This document shows positions 26,074 to 35,366 of a DNA stretch of 64,000 nucleotides, in pieces. Numbering within the stretch: the first letter of the stretch is position 1; each line of letters opens with the position of its first letter. The stretch lies in assembly GCF_003574355.1 (NCBI RefSeq), contig NZ_QWLB01000012.1, positions 1 to 64,000 of the forward strand. The letters run 5' to 3'. The position numbers were made by a program, and so were the translations under genes. This DNA comes from Meiothermus granaticius NBRC 107808 (GTDB lineage: Bacteria; Deinococcota; Deinococci; Deinococcales; Thermaceae). The notes beneath the pieces are model-generated. The model saw nothing but the letters and a program-made list of their open reading frames with translations. It was not told the DNA's origin and did no database searches.

Positions 26074-27644
26074 GCACCCAGGCTCCGGCGTTGCCTACCC
26101 AGGCTAAGGGCAATGCTTGGATTGTTCCCCTGTTGACGGTGGTGATCGGGGCGTTTATGGCCATCCTCGACACCAGCATCGTCAACGTGGCCATCTCGAA
26201 GATGATTAACGTCTTCGGCACCGACCAGACCGGGATTGAATGGGTAAGCACGATCTACTCGCTAACCCTGGCGGTGGTGACCCCCTTGTCGGGCTGGCTG
26301 GGAGCCCGCTATGGACTCAAGCGGGTTTATATCGCGGCGCTGGCCATCTTCACCTTGGGCTCAGTGCTCTGTGCGTTTGCTTGGAACCTAGATGCGATGA
26401 TCGCATTCCGGGTGATTCAGGCCATTGGGGGCGGTTTGATCATGCCGGCGGTCAACGCGGTCTTGATCCAACTGGTTCCACGGGAGCGGCTGGGTACGGC
26501 CAGCGGCATCTTCGGACTGACCGTGCTGCTGGCCCCGGCCATCGGCCCCACCCTGGGTGGCTATCTGGTGGAGTATATAGATTGGCGCTGGATCTTCACC
26601 ATCAATCTGCCGGTGGGCATCTTGGGCATTTTCATGGCATATTTCCTGGTCCCCAACCTACCCCGTTTCAAGGTCGGGCCTTTTGATTGGCTGGGGGCTG
26701 GGCTGATTGCTACGGGGCTGGTTTGCCTGCTGCTGGCCCTTACCGAGGGCCAGAGCTGGGGCTGGACCTCGCTTCCGATCGTGCTGCTCTTCTATACCTG
26801 TATCGGTAGCTTAGGGCTGTTTGTCTGGCATCAACTCACCACAGAACATCCCCTGCTTAACCTGCGCCTGTTCAAGTACCCCTCCTTTACGCTGGGCAAT
26901 CTGATCACGGTGGCCATCACCGTAGGACTGTTCGGAAGCCTTTTCTATCTTCCGCTCTTTTTGCAGGCGGTGCGCGGCTTGGGGGCTTTTGAGGCAGGCC
27001 TGGCCTTGTTCCCGCCGGCCTTGGTGGCGGGGGCGTTGCTGCCGATTGCGGGAGCCCTCTACGACCGGGTTGGCCCGCGGGTAATGGTGCCAGTTGGCCT
27101 GTTGATCGTGGCCTACGCCACCTCGCTCTTTCGTCACCTCAGCCTCGATATGGCCATCGGCACCATCATCCTGTGGAACAGCTTGCGCTCAGTGGGACAG
27201 GCTTTCGCTCTGGTCCCGGTACAAAGCGCTTCGATCTCGGAAATTCCCCCGCATCAGGCTGGGCAAGCGGCAGCGATCAGCAACGTCATCCGCAATGTCG
27301 CCAGCAGCTTTGGGGTAACCATGACCGTGCTGGTCGCAACCCATGCCAGCGATCTGCATTCCGCGCATTATGCCGATTTGATCAACAGCAACGATCCCCT
27401 GGTGCAAGCGAGCCTGCAGCAAACCCAGACGGCGCTGGTGGCCAGCGGAATCCCCCCCAGCTTAGCCGGTACTGGGCTACAGGCTTTGCTGCTCAACCAG
27501 GAAGGTAAACAGGTGTTTGTCCAGAGCCTGAACGACGTGTTTGTGTTTTTGTCGTTCATTTTGCTGCTGACCGTCATTCCGGCCTTTTTCTTGAAGAAGG
27601 GTAAGGTGGCGGGGCGAGGTCAGCCGCCTGCTATTGCAGAGTAA
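26070..27644 (+). CDS. DHA2-family MFS drug exporter (EmrB/QacA type)
   Basis: Proton-driven multidrug exporter of the inner membrane with about 14 predicted helices over 524 residues. Motif A-like GWLGARYGLKRVYIAA follows helix 2, and the conserved DTSIVNVAI of helix 1 (MAILDTSIVNVAISKM) is present, as is the helix 5 proline/glycine motif APAIGPTLGGYL. It is coupled to both TolC-like genes upstream and the adaptor downstream, giving a complete tripartite exporter. The substrate is unknown. Confidence 0.93.
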   Translation: MSTQAPALPTQAKGNAWIVPLLTVVIGAFMAILDTSIVNVAISKMINVFGTDQTGIEWVSTIYSLTLAVVTPLSGWLGARYGLKRVYIAALAIFTLGSVLCAFAWNLDAMIAFRVIQAIGGGLIMPAVNAVLIQLVPRERLGTASGIFGLTVLLAPAIGPTLGGYLVEYIDWRWIFTINLPVGILGIFMAYFLVPNLPRFKVGPFDWLGAGLIATGLVCLLLALTEGQSWGWTSLPIVLLFYTCIGSLGLFVWHQLTTEHPLLNLRLFKYPSFTLGNLITVAITVGLFGSLFYLPLFLQAVRGLGAFEAGLALFPPALVAGALLPIAGALYDRVGPRVMVPVGLLIVAYATSLFRHLSLDMAIGTIILWNSLRSVGQAFALVPVQSASISEIPPHQAGQAAAISNVIRNVASSFGVTMTVLVATHASDLHSAHYADLINSNDPLVQASLQQTQTALVASGIPPSLAGTGLQALLLNQEGKQVFVQSLNDVFVFLSFILLLTVIPAFFLKKGKVAGRGQPPAIAE

Positions 27645-27653
27645 GGAGAAGGT

Positions 27654-29483
27654 ATGAGTGAGAACGCCAATTCTCAAGCTGCTGCGCAGCCTCCACAGAC
27701 CACCCCACAACCCCCCGCAGCAACCCAGCGCCCGCCGCTTCGCCGTCGCTTTGTGGTGTTTGCGGTTCTGGCGCTAATGGTACTGGGGGCTGCTGGGATT
27801 GTGTTTTACTACGTGTACGAAGGCAGCCATTTTGTCAACACCGACAATGCTCGAGTCGCAGCCAACACCGCCCAGGTCACCCCGCAGATCCCCGGACGCA
27901 TCTTGGATTGGAGCGTGGGGGTAGGGAGTGTGGTACAGGCGGGGCAGATCATTGGCCGCCTGGATACCGATACCGTGGCGCAGTCAAACGCGGTAAATCT
28001 CAACTCGCTGAGCCAGGTGGCCCCGCTCACGGCGAGTCGGGCTCTGGTGCGCGCGCCGATTAGCGGACGCATTATCCAGTCGAATGCCCTCGTGGGACAG
28101 TTGGTGAGCGCCGGCCAGAGCCTGGCGGTGGTGGCGGATACCAGCAGCGCTTACATCTCGGCCAATGTCAAAGAAACCCAGATCGGGCGGGTTAAGCTGG
28201 GACAGCGGGTTACGGTGCGGCTGGATGCTTCAGGGCGCAGCTTCCAGGGCCGGGTACAGGAGATTGGCCAGGCTACGGCCTCGACCTTTTCGATCTTGCC
28301 CAACTCCAACGCCGATACCGGCAACTTCACCAAGGTAGTCCAGGTGGTTCCAGTCAAGATTTACCCTGTCGAGAAGCCGCCGGTTGAATTGCTGCCGGGG
28401 ATGAGCGCCTCGGTCAAGATCACCCTGGGGGATCCACCCCTCAACCCGATTGCGGTAAAGACCGTTAAGGCCGATGAACGACCGCTGAGCCTCTCGCTGA
28501 GTCTGGTGGGCACGCTCACCGCGGGCTCGACCCTCAACATCATCCCCCAGCTTTCCGGCACCGCAACCTATGTGGGAGCGGATGTGGGCCAGGCGGTGAA
28601 GAAGGGACAGGTGCTCCTGCGTTTGGATGACAGCACCCTGCGCACGCAGCTCGAGCAGGCCCAGGCCGCGCTCCTACAGGCTCAAAACACCGTTCGGCAA
28701 AGCAAGGCCAACCTTGACCTGGCAGCTTCTACCCTGGACCGCATTCGGGCTTTGTACCAGGTTGGGGGGGCCTCGAGGCAGGACCTCAATAACGCCCAGA
28801 CCCAGTTCACCAACGCTCAGGTGGCCTACCAAACCGCCAGCACTGCGGCCCTTCAGGCCGCCCAGTCCCAGGTACAGAACCTTCAGCTCCAGCTGGCCAA
28901 AACCGTGATCACCAGCCCGGTGGACGGCACCCTGGCCAGCCGCTCGGTCAACGTGGGCGAGGTGGTGGCTCCGGGCCAGTCGGTGATGTCCATTGTGGAT
29001 GCGGGCCCCTTGAAGCTGATGGCCACCTTGCCTGGCAGCGAGACCGATTTGATCAAGGTTGGGCAGGCGGTTCGTGTAAGCGCCGATGCCCTGCCGGGAG
29101 AGTCTTTTGAAGGCAAGATCAGCGCGGTAGGCCCAGCTTCGATTGCCACCGGGCAGTTCTTTCCCCTCGAGGTGCGGGTGTTTGATCCCCAGGGACGCCT
29201 GCGGGTGGGGATGATCGCTACCGGAACCCTTCAGGTGCAGTACCGGCCCGTTGTGCCGGTGGTCCCGCTTTCGGCCATCGCCCAGATCGGCAACCAGAAC
29301 TACGTGTACCGTGTGGTTGAGGGCAAAGCAGTCCGAACCCCGGTCCAGCTCGGGCTCTCCGGCAAGGATGCCTCGGGCACACCGTACCAGGTGATTACGG
29401 GGGGCCTCGAGCTGGGTACCCCGGTGATTGTCTCGCCGGTGGGGGCCCTGTGGGACGGGGCTACCGTGAGCGAGGGCAGCTAA
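27654..29483 (+). CDS. Double-length periplasmic adaptor: EmrA-like and RND-type MFP domains in one chain
   Basis: A 609-residue membrane fusion protein. A cytoplasmic Pro/Gln tail and one helix (about 28-50) lead into an EmrA-like half (about 55-262) with a lipoyl domain and barrel but almost no coiled-coil hairpin. A second complete adaptor follows (about 270-609), with lipoyl halves around a normal hairpin (QLEQAQAALLQAQNTVRQSK onward), a beta-barrel and a membrane-proximal domain. Usual EmrA or AcrA proteins are about 370-400 residues. AAGGAGAAGGT precedes the ATG. A terminator follows. Confidence 0.87.
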   Translation: MSENANSQAAAQPPQTTPQPPAATQRPPLRRRFVVFAVLALMVLGAAGIVFYYVYEGSHFVNTDNARVAANTAQVTPQIPGRILDWSVGVGSVVQAGQIIGRLDTDTVAQSNAVNLNSLSQVAPLTASRALVRAPISGRIIQSNALVGQLVSAGQSLAVVADTSSAYISANVKETQIGRVKLGQRVTVRLDASGRSFQGRVQEIGQATASTFSILPNSNADTGNFTKVVQVVPVKIYPVEKPPVELLPGMSASVKITLGDPPLNPIAVKTVKADERPLSLSLSLVGTLTAGSTLNIIPQLSGTATYVGADVGQAVKKGQVLLRLDDSTLRTQLEQAQAALLQAQNTVRQSKANLDLAASTLDRIRALYQVGGASRQDLNNAQTQFTNAQVAYQTASTAALQAAQSQVQNLQLQLAKTVITSPVDGTLASRSVNVGEVVAPGQSVMSIVDAGPLKLMATLPGSETDLIKVGQAVRVSADALPGESFEGKISAVGPASIATGQFFPLEVRVFDPQGRLRVGMIATGTLQVQYRPVVPVVPLSAIAQIGNQNYVYRVVEGKAVRTPVQLGLSGKDASGTPYQVITGGLELGTPVIVSPVGALWDGATVSEGS

Positions 29484-29516
29484 GCTCGCGAATTGCACCC
29501 CAACCCAGATTGGAAA

Positions 29517-29550
29517 GCCTCCCACATGAGTGTGTGGGAGGCCTGTTTTT
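29517..29550 (+). terminator. Intrinsic terminator after the efflux operon
   Basis: Perfect 10-bp stem GCCTCCCACA / TGTGGGAGGC (29517-29526, 29533-29542) with a 6-base loop, followed by CTGTTTTT. It lies between the convergent efflux operon and transaldolase gene. Confidence 0.9.
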
Positions 29551-29558
29551 AGGGCGGA

Positions 29559-30644
29559 TTAGCTGCTTTTCTCGAGCTGTGCGCTCTTCTGCCGAATTTG
29601 CTCCAAGAGTCCTTTCCAGGATTTCACGAAGGCCTCGGCCCCCTCCTTTTGCAGCTGCACCGCCAGGGCCTCTAGGTCAATCCCGGCCTGGGAAAATTGC
29701 GCCAACACCGCCTCGGCGTCGCCGCCATCGCGGGGCATCGTCTTGGAAACTTGGCCGTGGTCGGCAAAAGCCAGCAAGGTGGCCTCGGGCATGGTGTTCA
29801 CCGTATCGGGAGCGGCCAGGGCTTCAATGTAAAGCACATCGGAGGCCTTGGGGTCTTTGGTGCCGGTGCTGGCCCATAGGGCCCGTTGTGGCTTGGCCCC
29901 GGCGGCTGCCAGTTTGCGCCAGCGCTCGGACTCGAGCAGGTCCCGGTAGGCTTTGTAGGTGCGGCCCATCATGGCAATCCCCAGGTGGTTGTGCAGCCCG
30001 GCGGGCACCTTATCGCCGACGGCCCGGTCCCAGCGGCTCACAAACACCGAGGCCACCGAGGGCACGTCCGGCTTGAGCCCTGCGGCCAGGCGGCGCTCGA
30101 GCCCCCGTAGGTAGGCCTCGGCAGCGGCCAGGTACTGCTCACGCGAGAACAGCAGGGTCACGTTCACCGGCACGCCTTGGAAGATGCTCTCTTCGATGGC
30201 CGGCAGCCCTTCGGGGGTTCCGGGAATTTTGATGAACAGGTTGGGTTTGCCAGCTTGCGCGTGGAGGGCTTTGGCCTGGCGGATGGTCTGGGCGGCGTCG
30301 TAGGCCAGCAGCGGGGAGACCTCGAGCGAGACAAACCCGTCGGTCCCACCGGTAGCCTCATAGATGGGGCGGAACAGGTCGGCGGCACGGCGCAGGTCTT
30401 CCAGGGCCACCTCAAAAAACAGGGCGTCTTCGGAGAGCCCGGCCTGGGTTTTTTGCCGAATGCTGCTGTCGTAATCGGCACTGCCTTTGATTGCGGCCTC
30501 AAAGATGGTGGGGTTAGAGGTGAGCCCGGTGACCGAGAGCTCGCGGATGTAGCGCTCGAGGGTACCGGAGTCGAGCAGGGCTCGAGTGATGGTATCGAGC
30601 CAAAGGCTTTGGCCGAGGTTGTGTAGGGCTTGGGTTGCCTTCAT
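29559..30644 (-). CDS. tal: Transaldolase
   Basis: Pentose-phosphate enzyme transferring a dihydroxyacetone unit from sedoheptulose-7-phosphate to glyceraldehyde-3-phosphate. At 361 residues it belongs to the longer bacterial subfamily. TGLTSNPTIFEAAI and the Schiff-base lysine in PNLFIKIPGTPEGLPAI are clear, with the SVFVSRWDRAVG segment further on. AAGGAGGACCCT precedes the ATG. It is a single gene; the upstream HAD phosphatase is separated by a hairpin. Confidence 0.95.
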   Translation of the reverse strand: MKATQALHNLGQSLWLDTITRALLDSGTLERYIRELSVTGLTSNPTIFEAAIKGSADYDSSIRQKTQAGLSEDALFFEVALEDLRRAADLFRPIYEATGGTDGFVSLEVSPLLAYDAAQTIRQAKALHAQAGKPNLFIKIPGTPEGLPAIEESIFQGVPVNVTLLFSREQYLAAAEAYLRGLERRLAAGLKPDVPSVASVFVSRWDRAVGDKVPAGLHNHLGIAMMGRTYKAYRDLLESERWRKLAAAGAKPQRALWASTGTKDPKASDVLYIEALAAPDTVNTMPEATLLAFADHGQVSKTMPRDGGDAEAVLAQFSQAGIDLEALAVQLQKEGAEAFVKSWKGLLEQIRQKSAQLEKSS

Positions 30645-30745
30645 AGGGTCCTCCTTGGGGCTTTTGAAACTGCGGCCCGACCTTGCCCCAGCTTAGGTCG
30701 CCTGACTGGATTAGATTGTGCGGCCAGTGCCGCAAGCCCAGTATC

Positions 30746-30772
30746 GAGCGGTGCAAGGGTTCGGCACCGCTC
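30746..30772 (-). terminator. Hairpin at the end of the HAD gene
   Basis: Perfect 9-bp stem GAGCGGTGC / GCACCGCTC with a 9-base loop, immediately after the HAD stop codon. There is no T run on either side, so it may be a weak or factor-aided terminator or an mRNA-stabilising structure. Confidence 0.5.
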
Positions 30773-31482
30773 TACCCGCCTGGGGCCGCAGGGGTAAGCC
30801 GAGCTAGGGGCAGCTCGAGCAGCTCGCGGATGTGCTCCAGGCTTAGATCGGCCGGAGGATACTGGGTTGCCTGGGGGTCGAGGGCGTAATGCCCCTGGCG
30901 GGGGAACACCGTGGTGACCCGCTCCCCCCAGATGGCTTTGGCTGCCGCCAGAATGCGCAGCTTGTCATCTACCAACACATAGTGCCGGGCGGGGTAGCGC
31001 CGCTCTACATCGGCCAGCTCCTGTTCCTTGTGGATGTAGATCAGCACGTGTCCGTCTACCGCCTGGGCCAGCCCGGAGCGCTCGATTTTGTGCGGCTGGA
31101 ACACCACGTCGCCATCGGTGAGCAAGACACAGGGCCCGTATGGGCGTAGATGCTGGATGACCTCCAAGGCTCCGGGGTATAGCCGCTGGTGAAAGGGATA
31201 GTCCAGCAAGAAGGAGGAGACCCACAGCAGGTGTGGCTGATGGGGATGCTTTAGGCGGTAGCGCTGCAGGGCCCCCAGGTAATCGGCATAGCCCAGTTCC
31301 TGGCGCAGGGCTTCGAAAATCTGCCAGTACTCCTCGCTGCGCTCCCGGCCAAACTCGCGCTCGAGGTGCCGGCGGAGGTCGTGCTCTACTTGGTCATTGT
31401 CCAGCAGGGTATCGTCTACATCCAGCAGGAATATCGTGCCAGTGGCGGGGTTGGGGGGGGATGGCTCAGCGGGTTGGCTCAA
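30772..31482 (-). CDS. HAD-superfamily hydrolase
   Basis: A 236-residue phosphatase-type HAD protein. The nucleophile motif is FLLDVDDTLLDND, motif II is VLLTDGDVVFQ and the distal acidic motif is VLVDDKLRIL. The cap is helical (C1 type). The frame is open back to 31596, but that would overlap the divergent flavoenzyme gene. The TTG at 31482 has a perfect GGAGGT box 6 bases upstream and gives a compact start (LSQPAEPSPPNP), so it is preferred. The substrate is unknown. Confidence 0.82.
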   Translation of the reverse strand: MSQPAEPSPPNPATGTIFLLDVDDTLLDNDQVEHDLRRHLEREFGRERSEEYWQIFEALRQELGYADYLGALQRYRLKHPHQPHLLWVSSFLLDYPFHQRLYPGALEVIQHLRPYGPCVLLTDGDVVFQPHKIERSGLAQAVDGHVLIYIHKEQELADVERRYPARHYVLVDDKLRILAAAKAIWGERVTTVFPRQGHYALDPQATQYPPADLSLEHIRELLELPLARLTPAAPGG

Positions 31483-31558
31483 GTCAAGACCTCCACCCCT
31501 GCAGCTTACCGCGCCCGGCGGGCGGATGGGGTGGCCTAACCTTGTAGAATGAGAGCCC

Positions 31559-32818
31559 ATGGGCATTGCTGAAACCAACTGGGCCGGCAACCTCACCTAC
31601 TCGGCGACCCGCTTGCTCCGGCCAAGGTCGCTCGAGGAACTCCAAGAGGGGGTGAGGCGCTCCTCCAAGCTGAAGGTGCTGGGCTCGCGGCACTCCTTCA
31701 ATTCCATCGCCGATACCTCGGGCGAGCTGCTCTCGCTCGAGGCGATGCCGCCTGAGGTCTCGATCAACCCGCAGGAGCGCACCGTCACCGTGAACGCTTG
31801 GATGCGGTATGGCGAGCTGGCCCTGCCGCTCGAGGCCGCCGGATATGCCCTGTTCAACCTGGCCTCCTTGCCCCATATCTCGCTCATTGGGGCCTGTGCT
31901 ACCGCCACCCATGGCTCGGGGGACACCAACCCCAGCCTGGCCTCAGCGGTGCGGGCCTTGGAAATGGTGCTGGCCGATGGCAGTGTGGTGTGGTTGCGCC
32001 GGGGGCAGGACTGGGCCTTCGAGGGCGCGGTGGTGGGCTTGGGGGCCCTGGGGGTGGTCACCCGCTTAACCCTGGATCTGGTGCCCAGCTTCGCGCTGCG
32101 CCAAAGGGTCTACCTTGACCTGCCGTTCTCCCAGCTCGAGCAACACTTCGAAGCCATCACCTCGAGCGCCTACAGCCTAAGCCTCTTCACCGACTGGCGC
32201 GGGAGGCGCTTTGCTCAGGTGTGGCGCAAGAGCCTGGCGGATTCAGCCCCTGCTGAGCCCATCTGGTTTGGGGCCAAGGCCGCGACCGAGCCACTCCACA
32301 TGCTCCCCGGCTGCCCCCCTCAAAACACCACCCCGCAACTCGATGTGCCGGGGCCTTGGCTCGAGCGCTTGCCGCACTTTCGCCTGGGTCACACCCCCAG
32401 CAACGGAGAGGAGCTGCAAAGCGAGTACCTGGTGCCTCGCCAGCATGCCCTGGAGGCCATGGGGGCCCTCTTTGAGCTAGGCGACCAGATCGCACCGGTT
32501 CTACAGACCTCCGAGGTGCGAACCATCGCCGCCGACCACCTTTGGATGAGCCCTTACTATCAGCAGCCCTGTGTGGGGCTGCACTTCACCTGGGTCAAGG
32601 ACTGGCCCGCGGTGCGCGAGGTATTGCCGCGAATCGAGGCCCAGCTGCGCCCCTTTTCGCCGCGCCCCCACTGGGGCAAGCTCTTCACCCTACCCCCGGA
32701 GGCGCTTGGGCCTTTGTACCCCAGGCTTCCCGAGTTTCAGAGGTTGATGAAAACCTACGACCCCGAGGGCAAGTTCCAGAATGCCTTCTTGGAGCAGACC
32801 CTCAGGGGGATGCACTAA
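31559..32818 (+). CDS. Alditol oxidase-like FAD-linked oxidoreductase
   Basis: A 419-residue VAO-fold flavoprotein. The segment LGSRHSFN matches the site of covalent His-FAD attachment in AldO/xylitol oxidase, and GACATATHGSGDTN is the FAD-binding loop. The C-terminal HWGKLFT and YDPEGKFQNAFL complete the sugar-alcohol/aldonolactone oxidase pattern. It likely oxidises a polyol or sugar lactone with O2. TAGAAT lies 8 bases before the ATG, suggesting a near-leaderless transcript. Confidence 0.87.
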   Translation: MGIAETNWAGNLTYSATRLLRPRSLEELQEGVRRSSKLKVLGSRHSFNSIADTSGELLSLEAMPPEVSINPQERTVTVNAWMRYGELALPLEAAGYALFNLASLPHISLIGACATATHGSGDTNPSLASAVRALEMVLADGSVVWLRRGQDWAFEGAVVGLGALGVVTRLTLDLVPSFALRQRVYLDLPFSQLEQHFEAITSSAYSLSLFTDWRGRRFAQVWRKSLADSAPAEPIWFGAKAATEPLHMLPGCPPQNTTPQLDVPGPWLERLPHFRLGHTPSNGEELQSEYLVPRQHALEAMGALFELGDQIAPVLQTSEVRTIAADHLWMSPYYQQPCVGLHFTWVKDWPAVREVLPRIEAQLRPFSPRPHWGKLFTLPPEALGPLYPRLPEFQRLMKTYDPEGKFQNAFLEQTLRGMH

Positions 32819-32821
32819 AGC

Positions 32822-33037
32822 TCAGACCTTGGCCAGGCCCCTCGAGAAAAAGTCCGTGTTGTGCCGAACCTCCTCGGGGCGCACCCAAAAGGGGGCACAG
32901 GAAAGCCAGAATACCGGGCCTTCAGGCGACACCGCGATCTCGGTGATCACCCCGTCCTCTGTGCGATCCTCGGTGAGCCAGATGACCGCGTCCCCGAGGT
33001 GGAAGTCCGCGTATTCATCGATGTGTTCCCAGAGCAT
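32822..33037 (-). CDS. Small protein of unknown function (71 residues)
   Basis: A short acidic, tryptophan-containing product (MLWEHIDEYADFHLGDAVIW at its start; FWLSCAPFWVRPEEVRHNTD later). A very good GGAGGTAA box 6 bases before the ATG supports it as a real gene. It has no signal peptide or membrane helix and no family I recognise. It ends 3 bases from the convergent flavoenzyme stop. The 160-base region upstream contains TAGAAT as a possible -10 box. Confidence 0.7.
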   Translation of the reverse strand: MLWEHIDEYADFHLGDAVIWLTEDRTEDGVITEIAVSPEGPVFWLSCAPFWVRPEEVRHNTDFFSRGLAKV

Positions 33038-33199
33038 TCTCGTTACCTCCAGTTCCTACCTCAGATTATGGAACTAATTCTAGAACGGAAGGGGTTATGT
33101 CAGCGTTACGCCTTACACATATACCCGTTATTTCGTGACGGTAAGACGCCTCCACCCTCCCGATCCCTCTGCGCTTCTCGGCTCGAGGGGAAACCGGCG

Positions 33200-34312
33200 C
33201 TAGTCTAGGCTGCGCACATCGGCAGCATCGCGCAGCGCGTCGCCCAGAAAGTTGTAGGCCAACACCGAGAGGAAGATCAGAAGGCCTGGGGTAAGGAGCC
33301 AGGGGTACAGACCCAGGGCCTGAAAGTTCTGTGCATCCTTGAGCAGCAAACCCCAGCTCGCCATCGGTTCCTTGATTCCTAGCCCCAAGAAGGAGAGGGC
33401 GGACTCACCGATGATGTAGCCGGGCAAGGCCAGGGTGGCGGTAACGATCAGGTAGGAGGTCAAGTTGGGCACGATGTGCCGCAGGATGGTGCGCAGATCG
33501 GGCGAACCTAGAGAGCGTGCGGCTGTAACGTAGTCCACATCGCGCAAAGCCAGTACCTGCCCCCGTACCACCCGCGCTAACCCTGCCCAGCCGATAAAGG
33601 CCAGCACCGCGATGATGCCCAGATAAATCCAGGTGCTGGGCCAGCGGGCGGGAATTACGGTAGAAAGAGCCATCAGGATGGGGATGCGGGGGATGGAGAG
33701 CAGTACCTCGGTGATCCGCTGGATCAGGTTGTCGGTCCAGCCGCCGAAGTAGCCCGAGATGCCGCCGAGCAGAATGCCGAGGGCAAAGGAGATGAATACC
33801 CCAACCACCCCCACCGTGAGCGAGACCTGCGATCCCACCAGGATCCGCGAAAACAGACAGCGCCCGAACTGATCGGTACCCAGAGGGAACAGATATCCCT
33901 CCGAAGCGGCGACCCCGAAGAGGTGCAGGTTGGTTTTGAGACCCAGAAAGCGGTAAGGCTCTCCCTGGCGCAGGAAAAAGCGGATGGGGGTGGGACGGGC
34001 GGTGTCTTCCACATAGCGGGTGATGAAGGTGACGGGGTCGCGCTCTTTCTTAAGCTGGTACACGAAAGGCCAGGTGAGCCTGCCATCGCGGATGAGATGG
34101 GGGCGTTGAGGCGGCTGATACACCGCTTCGGGGTGCTGGGTGGTGATGTTGTTGGGGGCCAAGAACCCGGCGAACAGCGCCATCAGATAGAGCAGAAGGA
34201 GTATGGCTGCGCTGATCACCCCAGGGGTGTTCTTGCTAAAGCGGCGCCAGGCTAGGTAGAGCGGGCCGTTGCGATCTATGAGGCGCGGTCTGGAGGAGAC
34301 GGGGGAGTTCAT
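33200..34312 (-). CDS. Peptide/solute ABC importer permease (DppC/OppC family)
   Basis: Inner-membrane permease, 370 residues. After the first helix there is a long extracytoplasmic insert (about 55-150), typical of OppC-type proteins, then five more helices. The EAA loop facing the ATPase is VDYVTAARSLGSPDLRTILRHIVPN. It follows its partner permease after 39 bases and ends the operon with the substrate-binding gene at 37097. No ATPase gene is present. Confidence 0.92.
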   Translation of the reverse strand: MNSPVSSRPRLIDRNGPLYLAWRRFSKNTPGVISAAILLLLYLMALFAGFLAPNNITTQHPEAVYQPPQRPHLIRDGRLTWPFVYQLKKERDPVTFITRYVEDTARPTPIRFFLRQGEPYRFLGLKTNLHLFGVAASEGYLFPLGTDQFGRCLFSRILVGSQVSLTVGVVGVFISFALGILLGGISGYFGGWTDNLIQRITEVLLSIPRIPILMALSTVIPARWPSTWIYLGIIAVLAFIGWAGLARVVRGQVLALRDVDYVTAARSLGSPDLRTILRHIVPNLTSYLIVTATLALPGYIIGESALSFLGLGIKEPMASWGLLLKDAQNFQALGLYPWLLTPGLLIFLSVLAYNFLGDALRDAADVRSLD

Positions 34313-34351
34313 GGGAGCACCTCGAGCCCACAGCCATACGCAGGAAGGGCC

Positions 34352-35323
34352 TTACTCATAGCGAATCCTGGGATCGGCCCAGGCCAGAGTGAGATCGGCC
34401 AGGAGGTTGCCCACCATGAGCAGGAGGGCCGAGAGCATCAACAGGGCCATCACCACATACTGGTCTTTGTCCAGCAGCGATTGGTACAGGAAGGGCCCGA
34501 TGGTGGGGAGGTTGAGCACGATCGAGGCGATGATCGTGGAGCTGATGAGGTTGGGCAGACTCAGGCCCGCGATGCTGATCATGGGATTAATGGCGTTGCG
34601 TACCGCGTGCTTCCACAGCACAACCCGCTCGGCCAGGCCTTTGGAGCGGGCGGTACGAATATAGTCTTGATTCAGTACATCCAGCAGGTTGGCCCGCATT
34701 TGCCGCATTAATCCGGCCACACCCTCGAGGCCAATTACGATCAAGGGGATCCACAGATGCCCCAGCATGTCGCGCAGCTTGGCCCAGCTCCAAGGAGCAT
34801 CGATGTACTGGGGGCTGAACAACCCGCCCACGTTGGTTCCCCCCAGGCTGAGCACCGCGTAGATCAGCAGCAGGGCCACCAGGAAGTCCGGGGTGGCCAG
34901 GCCAAAATATCCGACCAGATTGGCGAGGGTAGCCGCCAGCCCACGCCGGTGGATGGCGGTGTAGATGCCCAGCGGAATCGCTATGGCCCAGGTGGCCAGG
35001 ATGGTGAGCACGGCCAACAGCACCGTCCACCCCATCCGCTCCCAGATCAACCCCGAGACCGGGCGGTTGTTCAGGAAGGAGAAGCCAAAGTCTCCGTGCA
35101 ACACGATGTTTTTAAGCCAGTTCAGATACTGCGCCCAGACCGGCTGGTCCAGGCCATACTGAGCCCGGATGTGCTCCACGGTTTGCCTCGAGACCCGTGG
35201 ATCGTCCAGCATATTTTCCAAGAACCCACCAGGCTGGAGCTGGATCACGGCGAAGACCAGCACCGAGATCAAGAGCAGGGTGGGAATGGCAATAAGAACA
35301 CGCTTGAGCAGGAAGACCCACAT
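34352..35323 (-). CDS. Peptide/solute ABC importer permease (DppB/OppB family)
   Basis: Inner-membrane permease, 323 residues with six predicted helices. The EAA loop is YIRTARSKGLAERVVLWKHA, followed by the usual RNAINPMISIAGLSLPNLISS region (quoted as RNAINPMISIAG). The N-terminal helix and periplasmic loop (YGLDQPVWAQYLNWLKNI) fit DppB/OppB. It lies 43 bases after the binding-protein gene and is in one operon with it. Confidence 0.93.
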   Translation of the reverse strand: MWVFLLKRVLIAIPTLLLISVLVFAVIQLQPGGFLENMLDDPRVSRQTVEHIRAQYGLDQPVWAQYLNWLKNIVLHGDFGFSFLNNRPVSGLIWERMGWTVLLAVLTILATWAIAIPLGIYTAIHRRGLAATLANLVGYFGLATPDFLVALLLIYAVLSLGGTNVGGLFSPQYIDAPWSWAKLRDMLGHLWIPLIVIGLEGVAGLMRQMRANLLDVLNQDYIRTARSKGLAERVVLWKHAVRNAINPMISIAGLSLPNLISSTIIASIVLNLPTIGPFLYQSLLDKDQYVVMALLMLSALLLMVGNLLADLTLAWADPRIRYE

Positions 35324-35366
35324 AGAGAAGGGCCTGAGGCTGCCCTCAGGCCTCGAACCCCCATCC

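Noticed and set aside
33038-33199. Possible tRNA or terminator between the first importer operon and the 71-residue gene
   Set aside because: Only imperfect repeats are present; no cloverleaf and no stem followed by a T run.
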